Shown here: piece by piece, positions 47,200 to 61,368 of the stretch
How positions within the stretch are numbered: position 1 is the stretch's first letter
How the letters are laid out: every line of letters begins with the position of its first letter
Source: Theodoxus fluviatilis
Lineage: Eukaryota > Mollusca > Gastropoda > Cycloneritida > Neritidae
Assembly: GCA_034096865.1 (NCBI GenBank)
Contig: JAWQFJ010001811.1
Coordinates: 113,914 to 177,913 of the forward strand
Direction: 5' to 3'
DNA length: 64,000 bases
Notes under the pieces: generated by a model
Databases searched by the model: none
Told to the model about the DNA's origin: nothing
Seen by the model: only the letters and a program-made list of their open reading frames with translations
Made by a program: the position numbers and the translations under genes

Positions 47200-47541
47200 C
47201 AGGGCCGGACCCAGGGGGGGGTTCCAGGGGTTCCGGAACCCCCCCCCCCCCCCCCCTAGAAAAAGCATGTACCTTGGTTTGAGTTTTATTTTTTTTTAAT
47301 GTTTTTTGTGTGTGTCTCCAAAAACAATGTTGCTCTTACCCCTCAAAACAAGGCCCAGAATGCACCAGATTGCACAGATTTTAACCGTTTTTCAAATATT
47401 TTCCGGGGGGGCATGCCCCCGGACCCCCCTAGTTTGCGCGCCTGCTTCGCAGGCGCGCGCTCGTGGCTTCGCCACTTCGCTGATTTGTCCCCCCCAACCA
47501 AAAAGGAACCACCCCCCCACAACTCATTTGGTCCGGCCCTG
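47200..47541. mobile_element. 342-bp hAT-like MITE with 5-bp target duplication
   Basis: Ends CAGGGCCGGACC and its exact complement. TGATG flanks both sides. The interior is C-rich with runs of up to about 18 C. Confidence 0.85.
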
Positions 47542-47599
47542 TGATGGGTCGATTCTTTTAACCTCCAACCCACAGGTTTATTCTGACAGGACAGGGGGA

Positions 47600-49284
47600 G
47601 CTGCGATAGAAATTCACGCATGCGCGCGCGGACCAACGCACACGCACACACATGCACACACAATACATATATACGCACGCACGCGCGCGCGCGCGCACAC
47701 ACACACACACTCGTATGCACGCCATCTGCAACTTGTGAAAAAAAGGCTTGCACGTCTTGTCTACCCTGAAATCATCGATCCAGCCAGAGCATTTAATACT
47801 TTACAGAGAACAGCACATGGTGAATAACTTATTACAGGCTTCATCGCAAGACATAAAAGACGTGTGTGTCTTATTGTAACTACTGATGCTTCTATTGTCT
47901 GCAAATATTATTTGATTTATTCAGGGTCGACAATAATCGAATATAAACTTTCTACCGCCACCATTCGCCAGCGAGGTCACGTTTAGAGAAAGGGAGGGTG
48001 ACCTCAAGCGGAAGGCAACAACGATGAACGGATAGGGTCATGAATTTCATTTGTCGTTTGGCACGAGGGTGAGGCTCGAGGGATATTTGTCAATGCCTGT
48101 TGCTCTGAGAGGTTTTCTCCTCCGCTTTGTCCAGGGTTCAAGTGTCAGCGACGCCAGACGAACGGAGCGGTTTTCTGTCGGGAGTGAAAATGGCTGGAGG
48201 TATTGGCGGGGGGAAGATCTGACACCACAATCAAAGATGAAATGTGAGACGTCTATTGTGAGTGTCTGGCCATTTTTTTAGATACAGAGAAATGCAAGAA
48301 AAAAGGGCAAGGACTGGCAGGTTCAGACTTTTGTGATATATGGCTTTAAAGCAGTACAAACTTCTGTGGACATTCCGAATCTGCATTTCCTAACAATGAC
48401 ACCAACAACAACAACAACAACAACCACGTCCAAGAACAAGGTACGTTTGAAGGTCCTATACTTTCTTTCTTCAGACCACTGCCACTGTCAGCGACTTTTG
48501 AAATCCAGATCCAGTCATGGGGAGAAAACTCCGTTGTTCAAAGGGTTGGGTTCTCCTCAAAGAATTTGTTAAAAGAAGGTTTTTGTGTGTAGTGTATATT
48601 TATTGACAGCCCTGTCATTTCATGTTTTTCATTCTTATAGAAATGGCGTCCATTCTGATCCATGTGGCTGGAAATGTTTTCTGGGACTTTTAACCCTAGT
48701 CGGCATAGTGCATGAAGTGTTGACGGATGTTGAAGTTTGTTTTGTGGTCGTCCGAGTGCAAGTGAGGAACGTTGACCACCTGGCTACACAGTTCTTTTTC
48801 CTCTCGCTATAACTAATGCCTGCTGGTCTGCATGTCCCAATGTTTCATCACGCCTTGCTTTTCATTGGTTAAAGACTTGCTGAATGATGATTTCAATCAA
48901 CATGATGATCAGCACTGAACCCATGGGCCAAATGAACTGTTGATAATGGTGGAGTCTTCTTGTGGTAATTCTATGCAACTTCAACATTAATGCGATGGTG
49001 CAGCTCAAATCATGCAAGGAGCGTAGCAGTTAAGTTCCCTTCTTGAAAGAAAAAATTAAATATATAATAGTCTGTACGGCTTATGGTGCGGGTCGACGAG
49101 ATTCGTCTAAAACGCATAAAAAGGAGTTTTAACCATCGCCATGAAATCCATCTTGATACTTGTATATATCGAAGCAATTTGACCTGCAAGTTAGCATAAT
49201 AAATTGCATGCAATTTGCATAAACAATTAAGGAAAAGGGGCCGTTCAAAATTTGGAGACACACACATATGCACGCACACACACG

Positions 49285-49319
<35 letters not shown>

Positions 49320-49741
49320 CAACAACAACTAATTTCTCTTCGCCTCCTGATCACTATAGATGGGTTTCCCCGTCCATATGAGACGGATGGACTAGCAAGC
49401 AAACCTTATCGCACAAACCTTATCTACATCTACAATGTGCCGCCAGACACGACTAAGGATCGAGGGCGGTGCTAGGTAGTGAAGAAAGAAAGACTGGGAA
49501 CTAGCTGGGGCCCGTTGCTTAGCCTATTCGTTGTTAAATAATTTCTCGCGAGCCAGCCGAGGCGAGGAGGGCGGGCAATGGCAAGATCTGTAGGCAACGG
49601 ACCTCTGTGAATTGGCAAGGCAGAAGTCCGAGAGAACGTAGCTGTGGCCAGGCGCGAGAGCTGGTGAAGAAGTTGCTGTTAGACGAAGTAACTGACAATA
49701 TATACATCACAGCAGTTTTTCATTAGATTTAACATACCATG
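47600..49741. other. Intergenic stretch with CA repeats
   Basis: (CA)/(CG) tract near 47636-47710, (CAA)n near 48405, (CA)n at 49262-49317. At 49509-49606 a possible tiny inverted-repeat element (GGGCCCGTTGC ... GCAACGGACC). No gene supported. Confidence 0.45.
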
Positions 49742-49973
49742 GCCCGTATTCACAACGGCGATTTATCGGCGATTTATTTTAACCCCGATTTATCTCTAAA
49801 CTCAGACGATTCCAACTGCCTGTTCCGCTCTCCCTTGGCTGGAAACCAGTATATATAGCAAAGCGCAACCTAGAATCCTCTGACGAGCGTACCTTATCTA
49901 ACCAATCAAGATAACGCGGGGCTAGGGGATAAATCGAGTGTTGAAAAGATAAATCGCCGTTGTGAATACGGGC
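49742..49973. mobile_element. 232-bp MITE with 5-bp target duplication (copy 2)
   Basis: Same ends as the element at 42452 and high internal similarity. CCATG flanks both sides (49737-49741, 49974-49978). Confidence 0.9.
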
Positions 49974-49978
49974 CCATG

Positions 49979-50514
49979 GCGACATCTCGAATGGCACGGG
50001 TACTTAGTCAAAGAAGAGAGAAAGCAATCCGGATTCACATGTAGACAATTCTGTTTAAAGTTTTGTGCCTCCATACTACTCTGGATCAATTCAAGAGACA
50101 CATTTAGAGAGCGTACATGTACGGTGTATTGACGCTCCTTCATCTGTGCTCGATAAAAAACGTTCGACAATATTTGTAGAGAAATAACCTATATACATAC
50201 TCTTCAAAATTTACAAATAAACACTCGAATAGCACAAACTTCCCTATGCGTACACTTTTGCATTCTCTGACATTGACATGCACATTACAGGCACTGCCGA
50301 CTGTGGAAAGCAACCCAATTAGCATGGTCCCCGCCATTTTGAATTATCCCCCTGGTGGCCGCTAAGTACCTCGAAGCCACCTCGGCAAAGTTCTCGTCTC
50401 CATGTGAGCGAGAGACTTGAGAAACACACTCGCCTCGCGCTTTCCTGTCATTGCCTGCAACCGTCCTTGCAAGATACTAGCGTAAGCAACGCGCCCCTGT
50501 TCTTTCCGAGAGAC
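49979..50514. other. Intergenic stretch without recognised feature
   Basis: No supported frame. A GCCATTTTGAAT site lies near 50335. Confidence 0.4.
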
Positions 50515-50712
50515 CTCCCTGTAGGTTGGGGGTAAGAATAGATCCACCGCGTCTCCGCATGTGATTCGAAACAGGCGAATGGATAGGACAATCGAGACGA
50601 TTCGCTCTTACTCTTACTGGCTATATTGATTGTGTAGTCAATGGCTTTACAAAACCTACAAAGGCTAATAGAACACAAAAAGTTGTTCACTCACTCATTC
50701 TTTCGTTCATTC
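50515..50712 (+). mobile_element. SINE-like retroposon copy, diverged
   Basis: Head CCCTGTAGGTTGGGGGTA, end CTACAAAGGCTAATAG and a short CATTC-type tail. Confidence 0.75.
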
Positions 50713-51234
50713 AATATTCTTTCCTTCCTCCTTTCCAACGGTGGGATATGGAGCAAGCATTCTGCATGTCAGCAAGACTTCATGTTGTTTCATTCCGAGC
50801 ACACTTCTTCTGCTAATGACTTCCCACAGCTTTGGAATCTGCAGATTTCTGTTGAGACTAGCTTTGTGGTGGAACAACCACTAAGAATGAAATAACCCCG
50901 CAAAACGTTCTCTTGCAGGCTAATGAAAAAGACATTTTGCTGTGGGCACATGAAAGACAAATAAATCCCCCGTGATTGCTCTCGTGATAAATCCCCCGAC
51001 TTCAAGCCAAGAATGCTCAGTGTGCACATATCGCTGAGAAAACCCATGCACTCCTGTGAGTTTATGACGTCTTAACGCAAGGCACGTGATGGAAACACTC
51101 TCAGAAGTGTAGTGTTTGTCTTGTTAGATAATTCCTTGCATATAATTCCTCCATCCACACACGTTCCTTAGTTTTGGCATGAAGTGCTTGTCGCCAGTAG
51201 AAGCTGTCAGTGCATTCTCCCTGTACATGTATAG

Positions 51235-51400
51235 TTAACGGTAAGAATAGATCCACAGCATCTTTCTATGCGATTCGTCAGACACAAATACCTGAAGAAA
51301 TCGGGATGTAAGCTGCTCTTACTCAAACACGTTCTAGTGATTTTTGTGGTCAATGGCCTTCCCTAGTTTACAAAGTCTCATAGCCCATTAAAATCCATTC
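51235..51400 (+). mobile_element. SINE-like retroposon copy, old
   Basis: Only the outline of the family remains: GGTAAGAATAGATCCAC at the start, CTAGTGATTTTTGTGG in the middle. Confidence 0.65.
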
Positions 51401-51871
51401 AATATCATCTATCAGTACATTCTGTAGGTGGTCTACCTGGGAGACGCACCAGGCCGATAACGTCGAATAAACGTTACGGGCGTATCTTTCTATAGTAATA
51501 AATTATGAAAACAAGTTGGTCGGGCCGAGTCTACAGCGTCTCCGTCGGTGTTACAAATCTTGTAACTTTATGCACCTTAAGAAAAAAGTTCATTCCACAG
51601 ATTTCCCGTTGGCATGTACTACGAGTTGAGATAAGTAGAAAATGCCCCACGTTTACATTAAAAAGGAACAGAACATCCAAACAGGTTTGAAGTGCAGTGC
51701 CTTGCATTACGACTGGCACAATAATCATGTGTGGATACAAGTGACACGAAAATTTGTCTTAGGAGTGCACCGCAAAACAATTACGCTCGTCATCCTGTAA
51801 AAAATTGACAGGCATATTTATTTCGGCGGTAGCTTTTATTACTTTGTTGTTGTTGCTGCTGCTGTTGTTGT

Positions 51872-51951
<80 letters not shown>

Positions 51952-54900
51952 ATCGTACACACACATGGTATTATTTGAGACGGCATGGTGATTCCGCGAA
52001 TGGTGTACTGCGCTGTAGAGGGAAGATGAAGAGCATCAAGATGTCGCAATATGCAGTCACAGATGGCATGAAGCCGTCCAGAGTGATTTGCGAGTGGCGC
52101 TCGGGATGAGAGTGTCAATTGGCGTAACTTCGATATCGCGTTCATCACAAATCGGGAGCACTTGCCTCGAACGGGAGCGTAACTGTCCTTAATTATAAAA
52201 CCCTTTCGTAATTGCAGAATGGCGATCGGCAACGCAAAGTTCATCATAAGCACACGTTCTTCCGGAAACAAGCAACACTGGAGGCGGCGTTTGCTGCTTC
52301 GATGTGGGAGCACTTTTCCCGTCGTTTGGCACGCGTAGCACTCGTCGCCCCACCTACCGGCGAAGGCTGGCTTCAGGGGCAATGAATGCGAGGGATCTGC
52401 GTACTGATGCCCGGGGAATAACGGCGGAAGCAGCACGGCGGACACTATCACCCCGGGCATTACTTCCAGGCAGAGTCGTTACACGGACGATTTGGCCGAA
52501 TTTGGCAGCCGTTTGATCGACACGCGATGGCTGGGGTTGAGCTAGACGCGGATCCAGATAAGCAAATCGCTGCCAAGTTTTCCGTTGGCGTTGTCCCGGC
52601 ACTCGGTCAGACGCCATCGATTTGATGAGGAACAAAGCCAGGCGCCTGGCCTCCAGACGAGGCGAGGATTATCCACGACTCCCTGTCGGACCCCCGGGGA
52701 ACACCCGCTCCTTTGTCCCCAAATTGCGCAAGACTGAGCGACTGCCCCGTTAAGGCGCTGGTATGACCTTTCCATTGCAGACCGCAGAATTTCCAAAGAT
52801 TGATCTCTCTGGTTGCTTCAGCATCGAGGAGCCCGAGTAGGGACATCCTGATTATCGGCGTTAATGCCCCGCGTGTGTCATGTTCGACCGTCTAAGCTCG
52901 CATGTGTGTGCCTGCACATCTTTGTGTGTGTGTTTGTGTTATCTTCCATGTTTTCTGTTCATAGGACTAGTATTTTCGATGCAAGGACTAGATGTACGAC
53001 AGGCAATTCTGCCCATTTCAACACACTTGTAATGAAAGGTTTATCAGAATTTATATAAAATTTGTCTGTTCACCTACAAGCTTCAACATTCATAGTACTG
53101 TGTTTTTGGGGGACAAGTTTTCGTTTTTACTGGTATATTCAGATGTGCGCCCACTAGAGTTTATGTATCTGTGTGTGTGCGCGCGCGCGTGCGTGTGTGC
53201 GCGTGTGTGCGTGTATTTGTGCGTGCGTGTGTGTGTGCGCACGGGTGCGTGTGTAGCTACTGCCATAGTGGATATCAATGTCACACTTTCATTGAGAATG
53301 TCACATTTAAAAGAGAACTCATGGACAATTAAACTTTTCTGCTGTTATTTGATAATCTTCATGTACTGTCGGGAGGGTACGTTTGATGCATGCTATGGTT
53401 GAAAAGCGGAGATGCTCCACTCTCAACACAGTGAGTGCACGGCGGTTCACAGGGTACAGCCAGGCTTCACTCCCTCCTCTTCCGTCCACTCAAGCCTAGA
53501 TTTGTGCTGACATTTTTATGCCGCCGGGGGTTGTTGTGGTAATTTTCAATTTCCCTGAATGACTTCACCCTCCGATTTTACGTCCTTCCGGTTGAGGCAG
53601 CGCTGGCACAGGCTGCAAATGCTACGTCGTGTCATGCACATGCAGCGTGGGCGCGCGTAATTCCAACTGTCATGCGCAGACGGCGGGGTCAAGCCACGCA
53701 CGGGCTGTCACGTGGTTGCAGGTCTATTTGGTGCCGTCCCACCACGTATATCATGCAGTTCAAGCGGAGGCTGTCGTTCACGCAATAAACCCACAACGCA
53801 AAGTAGGATTCTCGACCGTTTAAAAAAAAAGGACAGTACAGATGTGAAAACAAAAACAAGCAAAATGTAGTTTACAAGCATTGAAGCCTAAAATAGGTAG
53901 TCTCACGTGTGCAGTGGGATGACATACACAATAGATTGTCACAATCAAGCAGCGGTGTCCGACATGAGTTGACTTGCTTACATACGAACAGCGTCACATG
54001 TACAATGGAGAATAAGATACACAGCATGAACACAAACACGTAGAAACAGATTGCTTATGCTGGGGTGTTATTCACATATCTATATCCAAGTCACACCTAA
54101 TATCGTCTACTACGCAGTTGTAATGTGGACACATCTATCGTAGTTTGAGCCATCAAACCACTTACTGTGAGTATTCATTCGCCTCGGCTGTAACAAACAT
54201 GGACTGGGGCGCGCCTAAAACGAGCCATTCTGCACCCAGATTCAAAGCGACATATTTCTCACCGATGTCATCAGACCAGAAACTGCTGAAGACCACAGCT
54301 GGGCAGTCCCAGCTTCTTGTGACGGTTGAGGTCACGCGTGTATCTGGGTGTGGCGTTTTGTAAACAGTCACATATAAAGAGCGCGATAGCACTCCATTTG
54401 TAAGGAGATACATACAGATGGTAATGATGGAAAATTGCAGTCAAATCATGCCGAGCATGGACTAAACCACAGCATCTAAACGCCTCCCACAATAGCCAGT
54501 AAGTCGAACTGTTTGTATGGTCATGCTTCGGAAAGGTGTTTTATGAACTCGCATCCCTGCATGCTGTAAGCAAGAGCCTGAGAACTAAATAAAGCATTCA
54601 GAACATAGAAGTAATACGTGTATGTTGTTGTTGCGTACCTGGGCTAAACACTCCCAGAATCACCCAAGTGGGTGAGATGGATTGCGTGTGTGACTGTTTT
54701 TGAACACCCCGCCATATAGGCAGCCACACTCCGTCTTCAGGGGATTTGATCTCTGTCTCCAGAGAATGCCAGTTGTTATGTTAGGAGCTTACCACGGCTG
54801 AAGATAATCCCCACATAACAGTACAACATAACAACATTTTGCTGTAGCCTTGGTTTTGGCTGGAGTCAACAAATAACAACAGTCTTTGCCCAAGGCAAAC

Positions 54901-55681
54901 AAAGGCTGAATACGTGTATGAAAAAAGTGGTTTTGGGCTGGAATGCAACATATGGAGTGGATAAAGCTGAAATATGTTTTTCTGAGGACCCATGGGGACA
55001 AGCAGGCAGACAGGCAAGAAGACAACATTTTCCCTTTTGCAACATGGATCGATAGCCAATAAAAATTGCAGGTAGATTATTCTTTGATTACTCAAGTAAA
55101 AAAACCCAACAATGCTGCCAAGTAGATGTGAAGAGAGAATAAAGGATCGCCAGGCACACCAATATTCATTCAGCCTCATATCATGCGGCACTGCTGTGAA
55201 ACCTAATCTAGATTACTCAAAGAACCAGCAGTCCACGAGATGTATTTCTCCATTACATTCGGGTCACATTCAATCAAAGACGGCCCAGCGTTTTCCACTA
55301 CACTCTAGAACAGTCACGCACGGATCTACCTGAGGCCAGGCGACGGTTCTTTATCAGGCCCTCACGTGACATCCGGGTACGAAGCGGCACGCGCCATCTT
55401 GTGGACGGAAGCGACCCGAGTCCCAAGAAGAGGCTCCATCATGGGGAGCAGCGACCGACGCAATGTGGATTTCATCAGGAGTGCAGAGTTCGCCAGGAGA
55501 CAGCATCGTGGAACGGAAAGTTAACAGCCTTCTTGTCCTGGTAGTGCGTGTTGAAAAGGTTCGGTGGCAAACAAGAGATTCATCTACACAGGGCACCTCT
55601 ACACACGCAACTACAGCCCCCTTTTGGCTGTGGGTGGCGTTAGCTATAACCTTCCGCTAACCAGCGCTTCATGAGTAAATG
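51401..55681. other. Gene-poor region with CpG-rich patches
   Basis: (GA)n at 51876-51949; (GT)/(GC) tract at 53170-53250. Two GC-rich patches (52240-52850 and 53580-53780) have overlapping open frames on both strands but no recognisable domain or splice pattern. I cannot assign a gene. Confidence 0.4.
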
Positions 55682-55925
55682 AACGAATGAATAAATGAAT
55701 GAATGAATGAATGAATGAATGAATGAATGAATGAATGAATGAATGAATGAATGAATGAAGTTTCATAGTCTGTCAATCTTTGTAGACAATGTATATTTAT
55801 TGACTACAAAGTCATTAGAGCTGGTTAGAACGAATGCACGTCGTATCCTGTTCTCCCTAGTTATTCAACATTAACTAATCGCGTAAGGAGATACAGTGGG
55901 TCTGTCCTTAGCCCCAACCCACAGG
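55682..55925 (-). mobile_element. SINE-like copy with (ATGA)n tail
   Basis: Minus-strand copy; the tail reads as about 19 ATGA units at 55682-55760. Confidence 0.8.
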
Positions 55926-57918
55926 AAGTTCATCACTTAAAATCTCAGTTTATCAGTCTCAAAGCTGTGCTCGGGGCTCGTTGGGCACAATGTGCATTGA
56001 TACGTATACCTTTCATCCTCTCCGCAAAGCTATGTTTCTCTAATTGGTTCAGTGACTGGTTGGCTGAGTTTTTAAAAATAATAATTCTGAGTCGTTTATC
56101 TTCTCTCTTCAACTTATTCCAATGAACATATTTAACCATTGTGTTTCTTATTATCTGTAAAGACATACAATGGTCGATCATTGATATATTTCTATTAGAG
56201 TATCCCCGTTAACTCTTTATGCTTTCCAGATGCCTTTATTGAAACTACAAGATAACAATTTCTAACTTAACCTTAAAGCAGTATGAGTGGGCATCGATCG
56301 CACATCTTCAGATTGGTGCAATGTAGTAAGAGTTTGCTTCAAATGCGTATGTATTCATATGTAGGTCATGGCAAAGGAAAAATCTCGGTGAATATGTTTG
56401 GAGGGTGAAATGGAGTGGGAGGCAGTGAAGCACCACCACAGGAGGAAGAATGCAGTAAAGCAAGGCCTAGTATCGTTACCACCGTATTGTGAAGTTGATT
56501 AATCTCTGCGATCGTTCTCCATCCTGCTTGGCGGGTTTCTTCTTTTCGCGTCACGCTATGCACGTGGTGCTCGTGCAATGCTGCCCGGTCCTGCCACACG
56601 ATCGCCGTCGCACGTGCAGCTCGCTTTGTAATTGGTGGAAGTGTCACTGGCAGGCAAGAGCTACTGCATGTGGCGTCTATCCTTGAATCATTGCCTTCCC
56701 CCAGGGGTCGGGAGCTCGTCTCACCTCCCCAAGGCAGCCCGTCTTGCAGGGAAGCAGGCATGGCAAGCTCATCATCTTGGGTCCATCTTGACTTATCCAT
56801 TCCCCGCGTCACGGCTTTTGCCTCGGGCTCCCAGTCTCTTTTCCGCTTTCCTTCTCTTGATGTTCCTTGACGAACACCTACAAAGCAGGTGATTAGTGTT
56901 CCTCCTCTGCCAAACACGCTTCCAATGTTCCGCCATTGTGAGAGGAGCCCGGCGCATCCAAAACAGCGCCATGGCTAACTCTCACGCAACCCCGGCTAAC
57001 ACAGATTCCACGTGTCGACAGGCGAACGTCATGTCGACAACGCTGGCGCAACGAGTAACATCTCCCTGTGAAGACCTTCCCTGTAAAAATCGTGCGACAG
57101 CTAGGAACGCGTGATTTATCCTCATAGAATGAATCGTCTTTAGAAGAATCTGAAAAGACGCGTTGCCCTGGTGCGAGCATAACGTCTTTTTTCTACAGCT
57201 TCCAAGGTCGGATCGGTTTGTTCTAATGGCACAGAGATTTTCATCTCATTCTTCCTACCGATGATTTTCCCACTTCTTTATTGCTCGTCGGAGTTTTAAA
57301 TTTTACGTGTAGGAGGAAGAATAACTTTTTCCTCTTCTCAACTGTCTAGGAATGCCGAGAAAGACCATTGTCGTGGTTATTCTCACACAAAATGCGCGCA
57401 TTTGGCTTTATGTCGGTCAAGAGTATATTTTAAGTGTTGACCTGCAAATAAAATTTCATGGCCAATATATATACATGTGGTTACTTTGAAGTAGCGAACA
57501 GCATCTTTGTCTTTGTAAGAATGGATTGAGGACAATAATAGTCCAATTGTTGTTGATAATGGATGTTGCTTACATGCATTTAACAACGTAAGATTTCAAC
57601 TTGCAAACATTTTGAGAAAGAGTCTCACAACAAAAAACGCAACTAGATGTAAATTCCCGTCGGAAGGCTTGGACGTTCGACATGCCAAGGAAAGGTATTT
57701 ATTCATGTACGAGGTAGCTGGAAACAAGGTTTTGCGCAACAGGTTTTATTTTGTGTGCGGGTAGGCTACCTGAATTGCTGTGCACCTTACCCTGTAATTT
57801 TGGGGTCAACCGATCAACTTTTGCCGTACAAGTCTTCACAGCTTCTGACTGTCCCCCTGGTGCGTGGCCATTAGAATACTTTGAGGCAGCGCAGTGGTGC
57901 CTGGGTACGGTCTTTCAA
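55926..57918. other. Gene-poor region with CpG-rich patch
   Basis: 56500-57120 is CpG-rich and holds a 183-codon minus frame (56366-56917) without a recognisable domain. Nothing else is supported. Confidence 0.35.
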
Positions 57919-57932
57919 GCCAGAGGGGAATG

Positions 57933-58116
57933 AACAAATGAATGAAGTTTTACGGCCTAGTAACTTCTGTAGACTTTGTAAGACTATTCACCATAAAATC
58001 ACTAGTGCTGCTTAGAGGACAATCAAGTTGAGTCTCGATTTCGCTTCTAATTCACCCTTTACAAATCGCGTAAGGAGATGCGGTGGGTCTATTCTTACCC
58101 TGAGCCCACAGGGGGT
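57933..58116 (-). mobile_element. SINE-like copy with 14-bp target duplication
   Basis: GCCAGAGGGGAATG flanks both sides (57919-57932, 58117-58130). Confidence 0.92.
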
Positions 58117-58424
58117 GCCAGAGGGGAATGCCAGGCCTGGGGAAGAGGTTCCAGGGCTCCTGAGTTTTTCTCCAGGCAGCACCTTGCCCAGACTCCCCGT
58201 CGAGCACGCCTTGCCCGTGCGCTCGTCCCGGCCATGCGCCTTTGTCCTGACAGCAATAACAGAATGTTGTGCTTCCTCTAACGACCCTCCACCAAGGAGA
58301 AGGGCTGGAAACGGCGCAATTATCTCAGGAAGGGCCTGCATTTTGCTTGGGTTCAGTTTTTTGGGTCTCAGCCGTTGGGAAGCTCGGAGGATGACAGGAA
58401 AAGAGAGTGGAAGAAGAAAAGAGG

Positions 58425-58494
58425 GGGGGGGGTGAGGGGGGGGGGGGGGTGGCGAGAGAGGAAAGAAGGACGGGCGAAAGAGAGCGAGAGAGCG

Positions 58495-58585
<91 letters not shown>

Positions 58586-58590
58586 AAGTA
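58425..58590 (+). repeat. G-run plus (GA)n microsatellite
   Basis: Two G-rich runs then GA repeats with AAAG interruptions, followed by a degenerate GGACGGAC stretch to about 58740. Confidence 0.93.
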
Positions 58591-59162
58591 GGAGATATAT
58601 GGACGGGCGGACGCATGGACAGAAGAACAGACGGACAGATGGATGGACGGACAGCCAACCAGGGATGAGGGATGGGTGGATGGTACGAACAGAGGGAAGG
58701 ACGGACAGATCGGCAGAAATGCAGGCAGACGTTGGACGGATGAGCTGATCCATATGATAAAAATCTCCGCTGTTGTGAGTTTAGATATGTTTACTTTTGT
58801 ATTAACACATTCCAATAATTGCGTTAAAGGCCTTCAGCGATTTGATGGCAGTAAAGAATATTAGAGTTAGTGGATCCCGAAGCGTTTTTTAAATATATAC
58901 ATGCTTTTTCTGTTCCGTATGATTTCTTCAACTCGAGCTTCATGCTAAAAATGTTATCACTGTTTAGAAGAAAGTTGAAAACATTTATTCTAATTGGTCA
59001 AAGAGCTTTTGGATATTTTTTTCTGATGCTCACTAGACAATTGTATCTACATGCTTCAATGCTCATTGTTTTCGCTGCTACACGGCCCCCCAATGTACAG
59101 GTTTATTTGAATATTTTCGACCGTCAGCACGTGAGGTATGGCTTGGCATATGTGCTGGTCGC

Positions 59163-59375
<213 letters not shown>

Positions 59376-59399
59376 CCCCTCCACCCCACCCCCTTGTAT

Positions 59400-60432
59400 A
59401 CTGCCTCACTGTATAACGTTTCTGTCCTTCTAACGCTATTTTTGCGTACTTGAGGAGCTCGAGTGGAAACGAGTCTGCCCGTGTGAACTCGCCAAGGCCT
59501 TGGGGAAGGGCGGCTACTCTCGTTTGCCTGTGATGTCACTTCCTTGGAGCACCCTAGCGTTCGTTGCGCAGCGGGTGTGCATCCTTCGTTATGAACGCTT
59601 TTCCATGGCTACTTGGAGGAGATTGGTCCTAAACACTTCTTCAACCCTGGTCTGAAACAAAGAGCCGTGACTGGAATTAAAAAGGAGCGAACTTCATCTG
59701 GATGGGGGAAAAAGTTTCTGATATTATGCATCGTGGTGTTTTCAGTATCGTATTTGTGTGACACATTTGTCACGTGAAATGAGCATCTTTCATGTGGTTT
59801 CGGAGGGATGCTGCTTGAAGTATAACAACAAAAGTTAAAACCGAATTCAAAGCTTTAACGTCTTCACAGTTTTCATTTCGTCGAGTCACAGTCGTGATTT
59901 GGTGACGCGATAATCGGTATGCCTGGTCTGCATTCTTATTCCTTACTTGCACCTACACCGCATTTGGTGTATCAGGGATTGTATGACTGAATGTCGCGAC
60001 TATACACATTTCACTCCATGCAGTGATTTGCAGTTTCATTGTACACGGAGAATTACGCTAGCTCAGAAATCGAAACCAGACAATAATCTCAGCAGCACAA
60101 TCGAATGAACTATGCGTCAACGTATAAACAAATGATCGATTTTTCACAATAAAAGCTGAAAATGAAATATAACCGGAAGTTGTGCGAGCGACAACTGCGC
60201 AAGTTCTGTAATGACCTTCCTGTCGCCATGACAAGTGGCCCGGATGACTGAGTTGGACTGGAGGGGGCAGAGCAGGGCAACAGAGGCAAAGGGCAGGATT
60301 CGGGGTGACGAAAGGCGGGCCAAACCAATTTCTGTCTCTGAAGGCAGAGTTCAAAGGCCACGTCATTCGTAGACACATTGGACAACGCCATGCATAGCTT
60401 ATTCCGGTGTAATGTGAATTGGAAATCTGAAG

Positions 60433-60500
<68 letters not shown>

Positions 60501-61200
60501 ACCTTTTATTAATCGCATAGAGGGAAGGGATTCCGTCTTCTACAAACACGCAATCATGACTATAAAAAAAGAGTGAAACACTAGGTAGGGAAGTGTGACT
60601 GAAATCTCGCCTGCATTGTTTTGCGTGAGCACTGCAGTGAGGCAGCCTACGTTATCGACCTCCCTTGTTTGGAATCCTTGCTTTGACACCCAAATATGAT
60701 AGGGGTCCATATTTTGAGAGGTCGAAACACATGCTGCCCATTATTTTTCACTTTCAATTATATATTTACAGATATATTTTGAATCATGCGAAACAACTTT
60801 TGACCCCTCGTTGAAGTCTGCAATCTTCTTGTCTAACATCTTGTGTTCCCGCTTTTCTGGATTCAGCTTCATCAAGTTTTCCGTTTCTTTTTGGCAGTTG
60901 TGACTGTGCATAAGAAACGAGGCTAAAGCATGAAGTACAGTTTTTGAGAGAACGCCGAGTAAAGTTATCAGCTCACTAAGTCACGTATACATTGTTCTTA
61001 CATTTACGTCGCTGTTAACAGTTAAAGATTCATTTTATGAGCTTGCTGGATATCACCCCCCACCCCCCCACCCCCACCCCCCCAGGCATATGCATAAATG
61101 AATAAATTATATTATAGTTGAAATATTTCATTTTTTCATTTTTCGTACTGTAGCCTTGTTTCCTGGGGCACAGTCACATTTCTGGTATAATGCTCAACTT
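59400..61200. other. Intergenic stretch without recognised gene
   Basis: (GA)n at 60435-60498 and a C-run patch at 61057-61083. No supported frame. Confidence 0.45.
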
Positions 61201-61340
61201 TGAGTCAGTTCTCCTAACCCTGCTTCCCTGCCACCCCACCCTTTTCGCATTTCCTCGCCTTTCTCTTCCATTTCCCCCATCTGGACTGGGTTGAGGCCGG
61301 CTGACACTGGCAGCCAATGCAGAAAGCAGCACTGCCAGTC

Positions 61341-61368
61341 GCCATCTTGGCAGCACGTGTTGCACGTG
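61341..61368. promoter_or_regulatory. YY1-like site and two E-boxes
   Basis: GCCATCTTGG (61341-61350) followed by CACGTG at 61354-61359 and 61363-61368. It could belong to a promoter of a gene on either strand; a short minus frame begins at 61345, but nothing supports it further. Confidence 0.3.

Larger units (their letters stand above)
46735..47599 (-). mobile_element. SINE-like copy split by two later insertions
   Basis: Minus-strand copy whose pieces are 46735-46815, 47101-47199 and 47542-47599. A plus-strand SINE-like copy and a 342-bp MITE interrupt it, each with its own duplication. Confidence 0.85.

Noticed and set aside
51759..52460. 233-codon minus frame
   Set aside because: Part of it is a (GA)n translation, the rest matches no family I know, and frames overlap on both strands as expected in GC-rich DNA.
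56366..56917. 183-codon minus frame in a CpG-rich patch
   Set aside because: No domain, no consistent splice neighbours, and a competing plus frame of similar length.
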